From: Acidobacteriota bacterium
GTDB lineage: Bacteria; Acidobacteriota; UBA6911; RPQK01; JACQSY01
Direction of reading: 5' to 3'
DNA: 43,425 nt
Assembly (NCBI GenBank): GCA_016211085.1
Contig: JACQSY010000077.1
Span: 1 to 43,425, forward strand
Shown: one piece after another, positions 27,826-36,694 of the stretch
How positions within the stretch are numbered: the stretch's first letter is position 1
Layout: every line of letters starts with the position of its first letter
Translations under genes and position numbers: made by a program
Notes under the pieces: model-generated
The model's database searches: none
What the model saw: the letters and a program-made list of their open reading frames with translations, nothing else
Told to the model about the DNA's origin: nothing

Positions 27826-28497
27826 TTAGTGGCGGCGAGGTGCCGCCGGAAAAGCGCAGCCTTGTAGGACTTCCTCCGTGGTGATGATACGAACGCCCCG
27901 GCTTCTCCAGTCATTCAGAAGCTGAGGCCGTTTAGCCTCGTCGATGGCTTTCGAGGCATCCTCAACCAGAGCAATTTCCGCTCTGCCGTTTCTGATCAGG
28001 CCTTCGATCGCGTAGCGGTTACAAACGTCCAGGGCTACTCCGTAGACGATCACGTGTTCCGGATTAAGCACAGCCAGCACTTTTTCGGTGTTGGGATTGA
28101 GAAAGACATCAAAGCGGTTCTTGCGGATGATGATTTCTCCGACATGAGAGGTGATCTTGCGGCGGAGCGTCTCCTGGTCTTCAGCAACGAGATCAATGTA
28201 AAGGGGATTGACCGGCCGGGTCTCGCGCACTTTCTCCTGACCGCCCGTACCATGCAGGCAATGAGGCGGGTAGGTGCTCATGAAATCGGGCTCTGCTGAG
28301 ATCTCTTCATCTCCAAGGGTGTGGTCGTCGACGGAAGCCACTATCTGGATTGCCGCCTGGCGGGCGTACTGGGTTAATCTTTCCAGGTTGCCGAGAATGG
28401 CCTCTGCTCCCGGGATAGCCAGTTTCCCGTCTTTTTTTATAAAGTCGTTTTGGGTGTCAACATCCCAAAAAATGGTGGATGTTTTTCTCATGGCCAT
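27826..28497 (-). CDS. Nicotinamidase/isochorismatase-like cysteine hydrolase
   Basis: 223 residues. The catalytic triad of the family can be placed: D14 in DVDTQNDF, K126 in IIIRKNRFD, and C159 in VYGVALDVCNRYA. The PPHCLHGTGGQE segment (residues 77-88) resembles the P-x-HCVxGTxGAE loop of nicotinamidases, so nicotinamide deamidation for NAD salvage is the likeliest reaction, though other amides are possible. TAGAAT lies 7 nt before ATG 28497, suggesting a leaderless transcript. It follows lysA on the same strand with 33 nt between. Confidence 0.85.
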   Translation of the reverse strand: MAMRKTSTIFWDVDTQNDFIKKDGKLAIPGAEAILGNLERLTQYARQAAIQIVASVDDHTLGDEEISAEPDFMSTYPPHCLHGTGGQEKVRETRPVNPLYIDLVAEDQETLRRKITSHVGEIIIRKNRFDVFLNPNTEKVLAVLNPEHVIVYGVALDVCNRYAIEGLIRNGRAEIALVEDASKAIDEAKRPQLLNDWRSRGVRIITTEEVLQGCAFPAAPRRH

Positions 28498-28504
28498 TAA
28501 ATTA

Positions 28505-28510
28505 ATTCTA
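28505..28510 (-). promoter_or_regulatory. -10 box 7 nt before the nicotinamidase-like gene
   Basis: TAGAAT on the minus strand ends 7 nt before ATG 28497. No strong -35; the spacer region would run into the end of lysA. Confidence 0.35.
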
Positions 28511-28530
28511 ACAGTTAAACCGCTTTGGAA

Positions 28531-29775
28531 TTAAGGCAGAAGCGACTCGCCCCGAATCAGATCTTCGAAGCCTTCCCGGCTGCGGATCACGTGAATTTGT
28601 GAGCCGTGGACCAGGATTTCGGCGACCCGGGGACGAGAATTGTAGTTGGAGGAGAGAACAAAACCATAGGCGCCGGCGTTCATGACCGCCAGGTATTCCC
28701 CTGCCTGCAGTTGAGGAAGGACGCGGTCCTTGGCAAAAAAATCTCCTGATTCGCAAATAGGTCCCACCACGTCGGCCTGAATCCCTTCCTTTTCGCTTTT
28801 CTTTACCGGCAGAATCTCGTGATAGGACTGATACAGGGAAGGCCGGAGCAGGTCGTTCATGGCGCCGTCCACTACGATAAAGCGTTTAGCCTGGCTCACT
28901 TTGTTATAGAGGACCTGGTTCAGCAACACGCCTGCGTTGCCCACGATAAAACGTCCAGGCTCAAAAATGATCTGGTAACCGTTCTGGTTCTCTTTGAGGA
29001 ATTCAGCATAAGTGGTGAGTCTCGGCGGCGTTTCGGAGCGATAGGGAATGCCGATGCCGCCTCCGAGATCGAGGTGGACCATGGCGAAGCCGCGCCTGCG
29101 CAGCGCATCAGCCAACTCTCTCAATTTCAAAAAAGCATCCAGGAAAGGCTGCACGTCCAGAATCTGCGAGCCAATGTGGCAGGACAACCCCGTCAACTCC
29201 AGTTGAGGGCGGGATTGCAGGGCCCGAATGATGTCCTCGAGTTCCTCCAGATTGATTCCGAATTTATGCTGTCGCAGGCCCGTGGCGATGTAAGGATGTG
29301 TCAGCGCGTCCACGTCGGGATTGATCCGGAACGAAATGTGCGGCTTGATTCGTTTCCTGACGGCAACGTGAGTGAGGAGCTCCAGTTCTTCCAGCGATTC
29401 CACATTGATGATTCCTATACCAATCTCAAGCGCCGCCTCCAGTTCGCCAACGGTTTTGCCAACTCCGCTGAAGATCACCTTGCGTGGGTCGACGCCTATT
29501 TTTTCAAGGCGGTACAGCTCTCCTGCCGAAACCACATCGAAGCCTGACCCTTCCTGGTTCAAAATTTGCAGGACTGCCAAGTTGGAGTTGGCTTTCACTG
29601 AGTAGCAAATCAAGGGGTCGACTTCAATAAAGGTCGTACGAAAGGAGTGAAAATTCTCGATTATTGCCGAGCGGCTATAGACATAGCAGGGGGTGCCCAC
29701 CTGGCGGGCCACCGCCTCCAGAGGGGTTTCCTCACAGTAAAGCTGGTTTCGCTGGTAATGAAAGTGGCTGCCCAT
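28531..29775 (-). CDS. lysA: Diaminopimelate decarboxylase
   Basis: 414 residues, PLP enzyme converting meso-diaminopimelate to L-lysine. Seen: the PLP lysine K61 in CYSVKANSN, GFDVVSAGELYRLEK, the HIGSQI motif in GLSCHIGSQILD, phosphate-binding GGGIGIPY, EPGRFIVGNAGVLLNQV, and the substrate-binding GPICESGDFFAKDR (cysteine from the other subunit). Complete. TACAAT (around 29790-29800, minus strand) may be the -10. No other lysine genes are adjacent. Confidence 0.97.
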   Translation of the reverse strand: MGSHFHYQRNQLYCEETPLEAVARQVGTPCYVYSRSAIIENFHSFRTTFIEVDPLICYSVKANSNLAVLQILNQEGSGFDVVSAGELYRLEKIGVDPRKVIFSGVGKTVGELEAALEIGIGIINVESLEELELLTHVAVRKRIKPHISFRINPDVDALTHPYIATGLRQHKFGINLEELEDIIRALQSRPQLELTGLSCHIGSQILDVQPFLDAFLKLRELADALRRRGFAMVHLDLGGGIGIPYRSETPPRLTTYAEFLKENQNGYQIIFEPGRFIVGNAGVLLNQVLYNKVSQAKRFIVVDGAMNDLLRPSLYQSYHEILPVKKSEKEGIQADVVGPICESGDFFAKDRVLPQLQAGEYLAVMNAGAYGFVLSSNYNSRPRVAEILVHGSQIHVIRSREGFEDLIRGESLLP

Positions 29776-29901
29776 GGATGTGCTTCAGGAGCAGGGATTG
29801 TAGCAAAAGTAGATCTCCAAAATACACTTTGCTAAGATTTTGGGAGTGGGTTGCGCTGACGGAAACGCTTTACACATCTATGGATTAATCCCAATCCCTC
29901 G

Positions 29902-30897
29902 ATGGCAGAAGCAGCCATCCGGAAACAGTTAATCATGGCAAAATCGGACTCTTTTAATGTCGTGACTGGAGGGGCAGGCTTTATCGGTTCTCACCTGACC
30001 CGGGCGTTGCTCCGAAGGGGCGGCAGAGTCCGCGTGATTGATAACTTCTCTACCGGGAAAAGGGAAAACATGGCCGAACTCATGGAGCAATTTCCGGACA
30101 CGCTCGAATTATGCGAGCACGACATTCGAGATCTTGAAGGATTGCAGAAGCTTTTCAGTGGAGGTGAGGTCATTTTTCACCATGCGGCAATCCCTTCGGT
30201 GCAGAAATCGGTGGAGAATCCGTTGGAGAGCAATAGCGCCAATGTGGAAGGAACACTAAAAGTGCTCATAGCAGCCCGATATTCCAGCGCGCGCAAGGTG
30301 ATTTATGCAGCCAGCTCTTCAGTGTACGGCAATTCTGAGGAGCTTCCGAAACATGAAGGCATGAAGCCCCAACCCATGTCTCCCTATGCCATTGATAAGT
30401 ACGCAGGAGAGTTGTACTGCAAGGCCTTTTCTGACATCTACAAGCTGCCGACGCTTTCCCTCCGCTACTTTAATATTTTTGGTCCCCATCAGGATCCTGA
30501 TTCTCCGTATGCCGCCGTGATCCCTCGTTTCATTGCCCGAATGCTGGCTGGCAAGCCTCCGGTAATTTACGACGACGGAGAGCAGAGCCGCGATTTTACT
30601 TTTGTACATAATGCGGTGATTGCGAATTTGAAGGCATCGGAATCAAAAGCTTCCGGTATCAGCATGAACATCGCTTGTGGCGACCGATTTTCGTTAAATG
30701 AAGTCGTGCGTCTCCTCAATGAGATCCTGGGAACGAGCCTTAAACCCGTCTACGAGCCGTCCCGGCTGGGAGACGTGCGCCACTCGCAGGCCGACGTTTC
30801 TCTGGCGGAATCCGCGATTGGATTTTTGCCGGAGGTCGGTTTTAGGGAAGGTTTGCGCCGCACTGTGGAATGGTTTCAGAAAAAGACGCTCGATTGA
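29902..30897 (+). CDS. NAD-dependent nucleotide-sugar epimerase (SDR)
   Basis: 331 residues; ATG 29935 is an alternative start that would give a more typical N-terminus. Seen: NAD-binding VVTGGAGFIGSHLTRALL, VIDNFSTGKRENM, HHAAIPSVQKSVENP, the active-site Y-x-x-x-K in SPYAIDKYAGELY, and YFNIFGPHQDPDSPYAAVIP. This sequence type is closest to UDP-N-acetylglucosamine or UDP-glucose 4-epimerases (WbpP/GalE). It would supply UDP-GalNAc or a related sugar to the polysaccharide made by the following genes. Starts the polysaccharide cluster. Confidence 0.9.
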   Translation: MAEAAIRKQLIMAKSDSFNVVTGGAGFIGSHLTRALLRRGGRVRVIDNFSTGKRENMAELMEQFPDTLELCEHDIRDLEGLQKLFSGGEVIFHHAAIPSVQKSVENPLESNSANVEGTLKVLIAARYSSARKVIYAASSSVYGNSEELPKHEGMKPQPMSPYAIDKYAGELYCKAFSDIYKLPTLSLRYFNIFGPHQDPDSPYAAVIPRFIARMLAGKPPVIYDDGEQSRDFTFVHNAVIANLKASESKASGISMNIACGDRFSLNEVVRLLNEILGTSLKPVYEPSRLGDVRHSQADVSLAESAIGFLPEVGFREGLRRTVEWFQKKTLD

Positions 30898-31096
30898 TTT
30901 GACCGTAAAAATGGAAATACAAGTCAACCGACGCACCCTCCGATGCAAAACAAGGAAATCTGAGGGCTGTCATCCGGCGAGATGGGCAGGATACGCACTT
31001 GTCATTGGGCGGTCTGCGTTTACGAGAAGTGTGGCGCTGTTATTGCTCGGGTCTGTTCATTGCCTGCCGGGACCTGCATTTCCACAGGAGGATTAG

Positions 31097-32389
31097 ATGG
31101 GACTCAGAGAGAAGATTCTTGCCAAAAAAGCAGAAATCGGGATCGTGGGCCTGGGCTATGTCGGCCTGCCTCTGGCAATGGAATTTGTGCGCAGCGGGTT
31201 CTCGGTGCATGGCATCGACATTGATGAACAAAAAGTATGTGAAATCAACAGGGGAAATTCCCATGTGCTGGACATCAGCAATGAGGTCCTGGGTGCCGCC
31301 CTTCAAAGCGGACGCTTTCGGGCCTATTCTGATTACGGGGTGGTTGCGCGCCTCGACTGTGTGTCCATTTGCGTCCCCACTCCCTTGCGCAAAACCAAGG
31401 ATCCGGACATCAGCTACATCATCGATGCTACTCAGAACATTCGTAAGCATGTGCACGAAAATATGCTGGTCGTTCTGGAAAGTACAACTTACCCTGGAAC
31501 CACTGAAGAGATTCTGATCCCCGAATTCATGAATGGTCAGTATCAACTGGGCAAGAACCTTTTTGTGGCCTTCTCACCGGAACGTGTGGATCCCGGCAAC
31601 CCTGTCTACAATACACGGAACACTCCCAAGATCATTGGGGGGGTCACTCGCGAGTGCACCGAGCTGGCCCGGCTTTTGTATGAGCAGGTGATTGATAAGG
31701 TGATTCCGGTTTCATCGACAGCAGCGGCGGAAATGGTGAAGCTTTTGGAAAATACCTTTCGGGCGGTCAACATCGGTCTGGTCAACGAAATAGCGATCAT
31801 GTGTGACAAGTTGGGGGTGCCGGTCTGGGAGGTCATTGATGCGGCAGCCACCAAGCCTTTCGGCTTTATGCGTTTTACACCGGGCCCCGGCCTGGGCGGT
31901 CATTGTATTCCTATTGATCCGCTATACCTTTCCTGGAAGCTCAAGATGCTCAATTACAATGCCAGATTCATAGAGCTGGCCAGTGAAGTAAACGCACATA
32001 TGCCGGAGTACTGTGTGCAGAAGATCACTCGTGCTCTCAATCACGTAAAGAAATGTGTCAACGGGTCGAGAATTCTCATCCTGGGCGTTGCTTATAAGAA
32101 AGACATCAGTGACGTGCGTGAGTCGCCTGCGCTCGACATCATGCGACTGCTCGAACAGGGAGGGGCATCGGTGGACTATACAGATCCTTACGTGAAGGAA
32201 TTGAGGATGGACGGACAATTGCGCAGAGCTATTGAACTGAGCCCTGAGGCCGTCCGTAGCTACGACTTGGCGGTAGTTGCCACTGACCATTCACTCTTTG
32301 ATTATGAGATGATACAAAAGGCTGCGCCCTTGATTTTCGACAGCCGTAACGCCTACAAGGCAAGCTTTACAAATGTGATCAAGCTGTAA
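31097..32389 (+). CDS. wbpA: UDP-N-acetylglucosamine 6-dehydrogenase-type nucleotide-sugar dehydrogenase
   Basis: 430 residues. NAD-binding IGIVGLGYVGLPLAMEF, CVPTPLRKTKDPD, the STTYPGTTEE segment, FSPERVDPGN, and the catalytic C270 in PGPGLGGHCIPIDPLYL. The GLGGHCIP form and the TYPGTTEE block are typical of WbpA/WbpO-type enzymes that oxidise UDP-GlcNAc or UDP-GalNAc to the uronic acid. Full length. ACAGGAGG sits before ATG 31097. The 199 nt before it carry no gene. Confidence 0.92.
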   Translation: MGLREKILAKKAEIGIVGLGYVGLPLAMEFVRSGFSVHGIDIDEQKVCEINRGNSHVLDISNEVLGAALQSGRFRAYSDYGVVARLDCVSICVPTPLRKTKDPDISYIIDATQNIRKHVHENMLVVLESTTYPGTTEEILIPEFMNGQYQLGKNLFVAFSPERVDPGNPVYNTRNTPKIIGGVTRECTELARLLYEQVIDKVIPVSSTAAAEMVKLLENTFRAVNIGLVNEIAIMCDKLGVPVWEVIDAAATKPFGFMRFTPGPGLGGHCIPIDPLYLSWKLKMLNYNARFIELASEVNAHMPEYCVQKITRALNHVKKCVNGSRILILGVAYKKDISDVRESPALDIMRLLEQGGASVDYTDPYVKELRMDGQLRRAIELSPEAVRSYDLAVVATDHSLFDYEMIQKAAPLIFDSRNAYKASFTNVIKL

Positions 32390-32441
32390 GGCCATTTTTT
32401 CTCTTCAACAATCCCCGCGAGTACGCTACAGGAGGGCGGTG

Positions 32442-32470
32442 TTGCCACCCGCCCGTGAATCTAGTACAAA
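32442..32470 (+). promoter_or_regulatory. Promoter placing a transcript start at the aminotransferase start codon
   Basis: TTGCCA 32442-32447 and TACAAA 32465-32470, spacer exactly 17 nt. The -10 ends 6 nt before GTG 32477, so the message would be leaderless. Confidence 0.5.
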
Positions 32471-32476
32471 TTCCTC

Positions 32477-33580
32477 GTGAAAATTCCATTTCTTGATCTT
32501 TCATTCCAAACCCGTGCAGTACTCAAAGATTTTCTTCAAGCTGCTGGAGAACTGGCAAGCAACAACAGTTTTGTAGGAGGCGAGCCGGTGCAGGCCTTCG
32601 AGCGACTTTTTGCCGAATTCTGTAAAAGCCCTCACTGTATTGCGCTTAACAGTGGAACGGATGCGTTGTCATTCGCGCTACAAGCCATGGGCGTGAAAGG
32701 GAACGATGAGGTTATCACCTCGCCGTTCACCTTTATAGCAACTGCCGAAGCCATTCGCCGGCATGCCAGGCTGGTCCTTGCCGACGTTGACCCCGACACT
32801 TTCACAATTGCGCCTGACGAGGTGGAGGAACGGATTACCGCGCACACCCGTGTGTTAGCTCCGGTGCATATTTTCGGCCTTCCTGCCTCCATGACGGAAT
32901 TGATTTTCCTGGCGCAACGTAACGACCTGGTCATCGTGGAGGACGCCTGCCAGGCCCACGGGGCGTCGATTTTTAATCAAAGGGTCGGCACCTTCGGAGA
33001 ATGTGCGGCCTTCAGCTTTTATCCGACGAAAAATCTGGGAGCCTTTGGGGATGCGGGAGCTGTCACCACCGGTCAATCAGAAACTGCCGAAAGGATACGG
33101 CTGCTCAGAAATCACGGGCAGACCGGTCCATACGAGCACGAGCGGGAAGGCTGGAATTCACGCATGGATGCGTTGCAGGCCTCGCTGCTCAGCTTGAAGC
33201 TCAAGTTTATCGATGCATGGATTGGGGAGCGCCGGCGCCTGGCAGGTTTGTTTCGGAAAGGGTTGCAAGGAGTGGGTGCAGTCTCTTTTCAAAAGGAGCC
33301 GGAGAATTATCTACATGTTTACTACATGCTGGCGGCGCGTGTGGAACGGCGGGAAGAGTTGATGGCTCATCTCTTGAAAGCACAGATCGAAACTCGAGTT
33401 GTGTACCCTTTCCCGCTCCATCTGCTGAAAGCATACCGCGATCTCGGGTATCATTGCGGAGATTTTCCGGTTGCAGAAGCACTCTGCAAAAATATTCTCA
33501 GCTTTCCGTTGTACCCAGGACTGTCTGATGAGCACGTTGGAGAGATTACCCAGGTGGTGCGCCGATTTTATGGAGAATAA
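32477..33580 (+). CDS. DegT/DnrJ/EryC1/StrS-family sugar aminotransferase
   Basis: 367 residues, PLP-dependent. Seen: CIALNSGTDALSFALQAMG, DEVITSPFTFIATAEAI, VEDACQAHGA (PLP-ring D156 region), and the PLP lysine K185 in FYPTKNLGAFGDAGAV. The family transfers an amino group onto keto-sugars of nucleotide sugars (WbpE and relatives). The gene starts with GTG at 32477; no Shine-Dalgarno is seen. In this cluster it would act on a 3- or 4-keto sugar, but the matching dehydrogenase and acetyltransferase of the WbpABDE route are not in the window. Confidence 0.92.
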   Translation: MKIPFLDLSFQTRAVLKDFLQAAGELASNNSFVGGEPVQAFERLFAEFCKSPHCIALNSGTDALSFALQAMGVKGNDEVITSPFTFIATAEAIRRHARLVLADVDPDTFTIAPDEVEERITAHTRVLAPVHIFGLPASMTELIFLAQRNDLVIVEDACQAHGASIFNQRVGTFGECAAFSFYPTKNLGAFGDAGAVTTGQSETAERIRLLRNHGQTGPYEHEREGWNSRMDALQASLLSLKLKFIDAWIGERRRLAGLFRKGLQGVGAVSFQKEPENYLHVYYMLAARVERREELMAHLLKAQIETRVVYPFPLHLLKAYRDLGYHCGDFPVAEALCKNILSFPLYPGLSDEHVGEITQVVRRFYGE

Positions 33581-34784
33581 GCTTCTGCGCGGGTTGCTGG
33601 TGTGTGCTGTGATCGCGCCTGTCTTCTCGGTGTTCGCGTTCCACGTGTTTTACACACTGGCGCTTCTGTCCTGGGTCACGCTTTGCGTGAGGGAGCGCAG
33701 ATTATTTTTGCGAAAACCGCCTTTCTGGCTTTTTATCGTCCTTCTGGTTATTACAGTCCTCCTCTCCATACTTTTTTCTGTCGATGCCGTGGTGAGTGCC
33801 GGTTACTTAAGGAAGTTGCCTCGCTTCTTTCTTCCTTTCCTTATTTATACTTTCCTGAGTCCGCGCGACATAAGAAAAGCCATGATCGGTATTGTTTCCT
33901 TGATGTCGGCGAGTGCCATGCTGGGAATTACACAGTATTACTGGCTGATGGACGTGGATTTGCTGAACCGGATACACGGTTTCATGGGCCACTGGATGAC
34001 TTTTTCCGGGCAGCTGATGCTCACCGCGACGATGCTGCTTTCCTGTTTGTTGCATTGGAAACCTCCTGGGGACACAGCAGGGTTGGGCGTCGGCCCGCGG
34101 TTTTGGTCCAGGTACGCTCAGCCAGCGGGGTGGCTAATTCTGGGTGTGATCTTGTGGGCTTTGCTCTTGACCATGACCCGCAATGCCTGGCTGGGTACCG
34201 GCGCAGGATTCGTAGTGATTCTCTGCCTTTTCAGTCGCCGCGCTGTTCTGGCTTTTGCAGTGATGCTGGTGCTGTTGTTTTGGTTAGTTCCTGGAGATTT
34301 TAGGGAACGGCTTTACTCTGGAATGAACGTGGATGATGAGACCACTCGGGTCAGAATTGAGTTGCTGCAAACCGGGAAAAACATGGTATGGTCACGTCCC
34401 TGGACAGGAGTGGGGCCCCGCATGGTCCCGCGAGTATCGACTGAATACCGCGCCAATAGCAAGTTTCCCGATTGGATCTATCAGCACTTGCACAACACCC
34501 CACTGCAGATCGCAGCAGAGACAGGTCTGCTCGGTCTGGGTGCCTGGCTCCTGTTGTGCCTGGCATGGGTGTACGGACCGATCCGGCTTTTGCGCACCGA
34601 TTGTCTGCATGAAGGAAGCGGCATTTGCCAAGCCCAGGCGATTGCAGCAGTAGCTGCAGTAGCCGCATTATTCGTGGCAGGGCTGTTTGAATATAATTTC
34701 GGTGATTCAGAGATTTTGGTCCTTTTGCTTTTCCTGGTGACTGCGCCGCATGTCTTCTCTAGTTCCACAGCGAAAATTGCTTAA
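33570..34784 (+). CDS. O-antigen ligase/polymerase-like membrane protein
   Basis: 404 residues from ATG 33570, overlapping the aminotransferase gene by 11 nt. About ten membrane spans (LVCAVIAPVFSVFAFHVFYT, FWLFIVLLVITVLLSILFSV, LILGVILWALLLT, VLAFAVMLVLLFWLVP). The Wzy_C/WaaL region is seen as TMTRNAWLGTGAGF and a large loop ending HLHNTPLQIAAETGLLG, where the conserved His lies. Members either join O-antigen to lipid A core (WaaL) or polymerise units (Wzy). With an ABC exporter in the same cluster, ligase is the more natural reading, but sequence alone does not decide. Confidence 0.85.
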   Translation: MENKLLRGLLVCAVIAPVFSVFAFHVFYTLALLSWVTLCVRERRLFLRKPPFWLFIVLLVITVLLSILFSVDAVVSAGYLRKLPRFFLPFLIYTFLSPRDIRKAMIGIVSLMSASAMLGITQYYWLMDVDLLNRIHGFMGHWMTFSGQLMLTATMLLSCLLHWKPPGDTAGLGVGPRFWSRYAQPAGWLILGVILWALLLTMTRNAWLGTGAGFVVILCLFSRRAVLAFAVMLVLLFWLVPGDFRERLYSGMNVDDETTRVRIELLQTGKNMVWSRPWTGVGPRMVPRVSTEYRANSKFPDWIYQHLHNTPLQIAAETGLLGLGAWLLLCLAWVYGPIRLLRTDCLHEGSGICQAQAIAAVAAVAALFVAGLFEYNFGDSEILVLLLFLVTAPHVFSSSTAKIA

Positions 34785-35877
34785 AATCGCCATTCTGGGC
34801 ACCCGGGGGATTCCAGCAAATTACGGAGGTTTTGAGACTTTTGCAGAAGAACTCTCCGCACGTCTGGCCGAACGAGGCCACCAGGTCACGGTCTATGGGC
34901 GGCCGAAATACTCCTCAGGCCTTTCCAGCTATCGAGGAGTACGGCTCATAGTGGTTCCTTGCTTGCTGCATAAGTACCTGGAGACGGTCACGCACACCGC
35001 ATTGTCCATCTGGACCGCTCTGCGTGGAGGGTACGATATTGCGCTGGTGTGCAACGCCGCCAACGCTTTTCTTTGTTTTCTACCCCACTTGGCGGGGCAA
35101 AAGGTGGTCCTGAATGTCGACGGTATTGAACGGTTGCGCCGAAAATGGAACCGGCTGGGTAAAACCTTCTATCGACTGGGAGAATTTCTCAGCACGCAGT
35201 TGCCCGACGCCACTGTAAGCGATGCTCGGGTGGTCCGGGATTACTATCTTCGTGAATACGGTCTTGCCACGCGGTTCATTCCCTATGGCGCTCCTGTTTC
35301 CCGAACTGCGGATTGTGCTGCTGTTCGCGAACTGGGGCTCCATCCAGGTGGCTACGTTCTGTACGTGAGCCGGTTGGAGCCCGAAAACAATGCCAGGCTG
35401 GTCCTGGATTCCTACCTGGCAGCCCGATTGACCATTCCCCTGGTCATGGTTGGAGATGCTCCTTATAACGAGGGTTACATCGCCGAATTGAAAAGAATTG
35501 CACCGGGGAACAATGTCCTGTTCCCGGGAGCCATTTATGGATCAGGGTATCGACAGCTCCTTTCTCACTGCCTGTGCTATGTTCACGCCACCGAGGTCGG
35601 GGGAACGCATCCTGCATTGATTGAGGCCATGGGTGCGGGTTGCCTGGTGGTGGTAAATGATACGCCTGAAAATCGGGAAGCGGCAGGCACAGCCGGTATT
35701 TTTTACGAGTTCAATGATTTAGAATCGCTGCGCAAGATCTTGGTCGATGTCTGCTCCTACCCTGAAAGGTTCGAACATTTTCGCGTGCTTGCCCAGGAGC
35801 GTGTTCGGCAGGAATATGACTGGGAACGGGTTACGGATCAGTACGAAGATTTATTTTATGAGCTCATCGATGAGTAA
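34750..35877 (+). CDS. GT4-type glycosyltransferase with N-terminal DUF1972 domain
   Basis: 375 residues. The start of DUF1972 is unmistakable: KIAILGTRGIPANYGGFETF then AEELSARLAERGHQVTVYG, the form seen in rhamnosyl- and related transferases of capsule and O-antigen clusters. The C-terminal half is GT-B: YVLYVSRLEPENNARLVLDS, ATEVGGTHPALIEAMGAGCL with the donor-binding E-x7-E pattern. Cytoplasmic, adds one sugar to the growing chain. Overlaps the previous gene by 35 nt and the next by 20 nt, so it is translated as part of a tight block. Confidence 0.9.
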   Translation: MSSLVPQRKLLKIAILGTRGIPANYGGFETFAEELSARLAERGHQVTVYGRPKYSSGLSSYRGVRLIVVPCLLHKYLETVTHTALSIWTALRGGYDIALVCNAANAFLCFLPHLAGQKVVLNVDGIERLRRKWNRLGKTFYRLGEFLSTQLPDATVSDARVVRDYYLREYGLATRFIPYGAPVSRTADCAAVRELGLHPGGYVLYVSRLEPENNARLVLDSYLAARLTIPLVMVGDAPYNEGYIAELKRIAPGNNVLFPGAIYGSGYRQLLSHCLCYVHATEVGGTHPALIEAMGAGCLVVVNDTPENREAAGTAGIFYEFNDLESLRKILVDVCSYPERFEHFRVLAQERVRQEYDWERVTDQYEDLFYELIDE

Positions 35878-36694
35878 GGCACCGCTCGCAAGAGCCGCTA
35901 TTATCGGCGAGAACTTTATTCGCAAGATCATCGTACAGAGATACCTGATCTTTAATTTTGCGCTGCGTGATTTGCGCGGACGGTATGTTGGCTCGCTGAT
36001 GGGTTTTTTCTGGAGCGTGATCCATCCGCTGGTTCTGCTCATCAGCTATACGTTTGTATTTTCCGTGGTCTTTCGCATTCGCCCGCCGCTTGAAAATGTA
36101 CACAGCTACCCCCTTTTCTTATTTTGCGGGATTCTGCCCTGGCTGTACTTTCAGGACACGTTGTTGCGCTCGTGTAATTCTGTAATAGAACACGGCAATT
36201 TGATCCGGAAAACTATTTTCCCCTCAGAGATCCTTCCCATTAGCATCGCGCTTTCCAACCTGGTGACCCATGTAATTGGGCTGGGGTTGCTGCTTCTGCT
36301 GTTGTTGTTTTTTGGCGACCTCGGATGGTCCTTGCTGATATTGCCGGTTCCGCTGGTGCTGGTGTTCATTTTGGCTCTTGGGTTGGGCTGGTTCTTGGCA
36401 GCGCTTCAGGTCTTCTTGCGAGACACGGCCCAGATCGTTTCGGTTCTGCTGGTCCTCTGGTTTTGGTTCACACCCATTTTCTACAAACTGGAGATGGTGC
36501 CCCCCTGGCTGCGCCCCTGGGTGGCTGTGAATCCCCTTTCATCCGCCGTGATCAGCTACCAGACGATCCTGTTGCAGGACAGTTTTCCACCCGTGAAGCT
36601 CCTGGCATACCTGGGGGTTTCGGCAAGCCTCGTGGCAATTATCGGCGGTCTGGTTTTTCGAAATACCAAGAGAGAATTTACCGATGTCCTCTGA
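35858..36694 (+). CDS. wzm: Polysaccharide ABC exporter permease
   Basis: 278 residues from ATG 35858 (ATG 35870 also possible). Six membrane helices of the ABC-2 polysaccharide-export type. Seen: FNFALRDLRGRYVGSLMGFF and WSVIHPLVLLISYTFVFSVV near the start, and the conserved FWFTPIFYKLEMVPPWL near residue 210. Forms the channel that carries the undecaprenyl-linked chain across the inner membrane together with the ATPase encoded next. Overlaps both neighbours (20 and 11 nt). Confidence 0.94.
   Translation: MSSSMSKAPLARAAIIGENFIRKIIVQRYLIFNFALRDLRGRYVGSLMGFFWSVIHPLVLLISYTFVFSVVFRIRPPLENVHSYPLFLFCGILPWLYFQDTLLRSCNSVIEHGNLIRKTIFPSEILPISIALSNLVTHVIGLGLLLLLLLFFGDLGWSLLILPVPLVLVFILALGLGWFLAALQVFLRDTAQIVSVLLVLWFWFTPIFYKLEMVPPWLRPWVAVNPLSSAVISYQTILLQDSFPPVKLLAYLGVSASLVAIIGGLVFRNTKREFTDVL

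Noticed and set aside
28819-29547. Long plus-strand frame opposite lysA
   Set aside because: Antisense shadow of lysA, whose motifs are all intact.
33001-33528. Alternative-frame open reading inside the aminotransferase gene
   Set aside because: The aminotransferase frame carries all catalytic motifs; this one has none.
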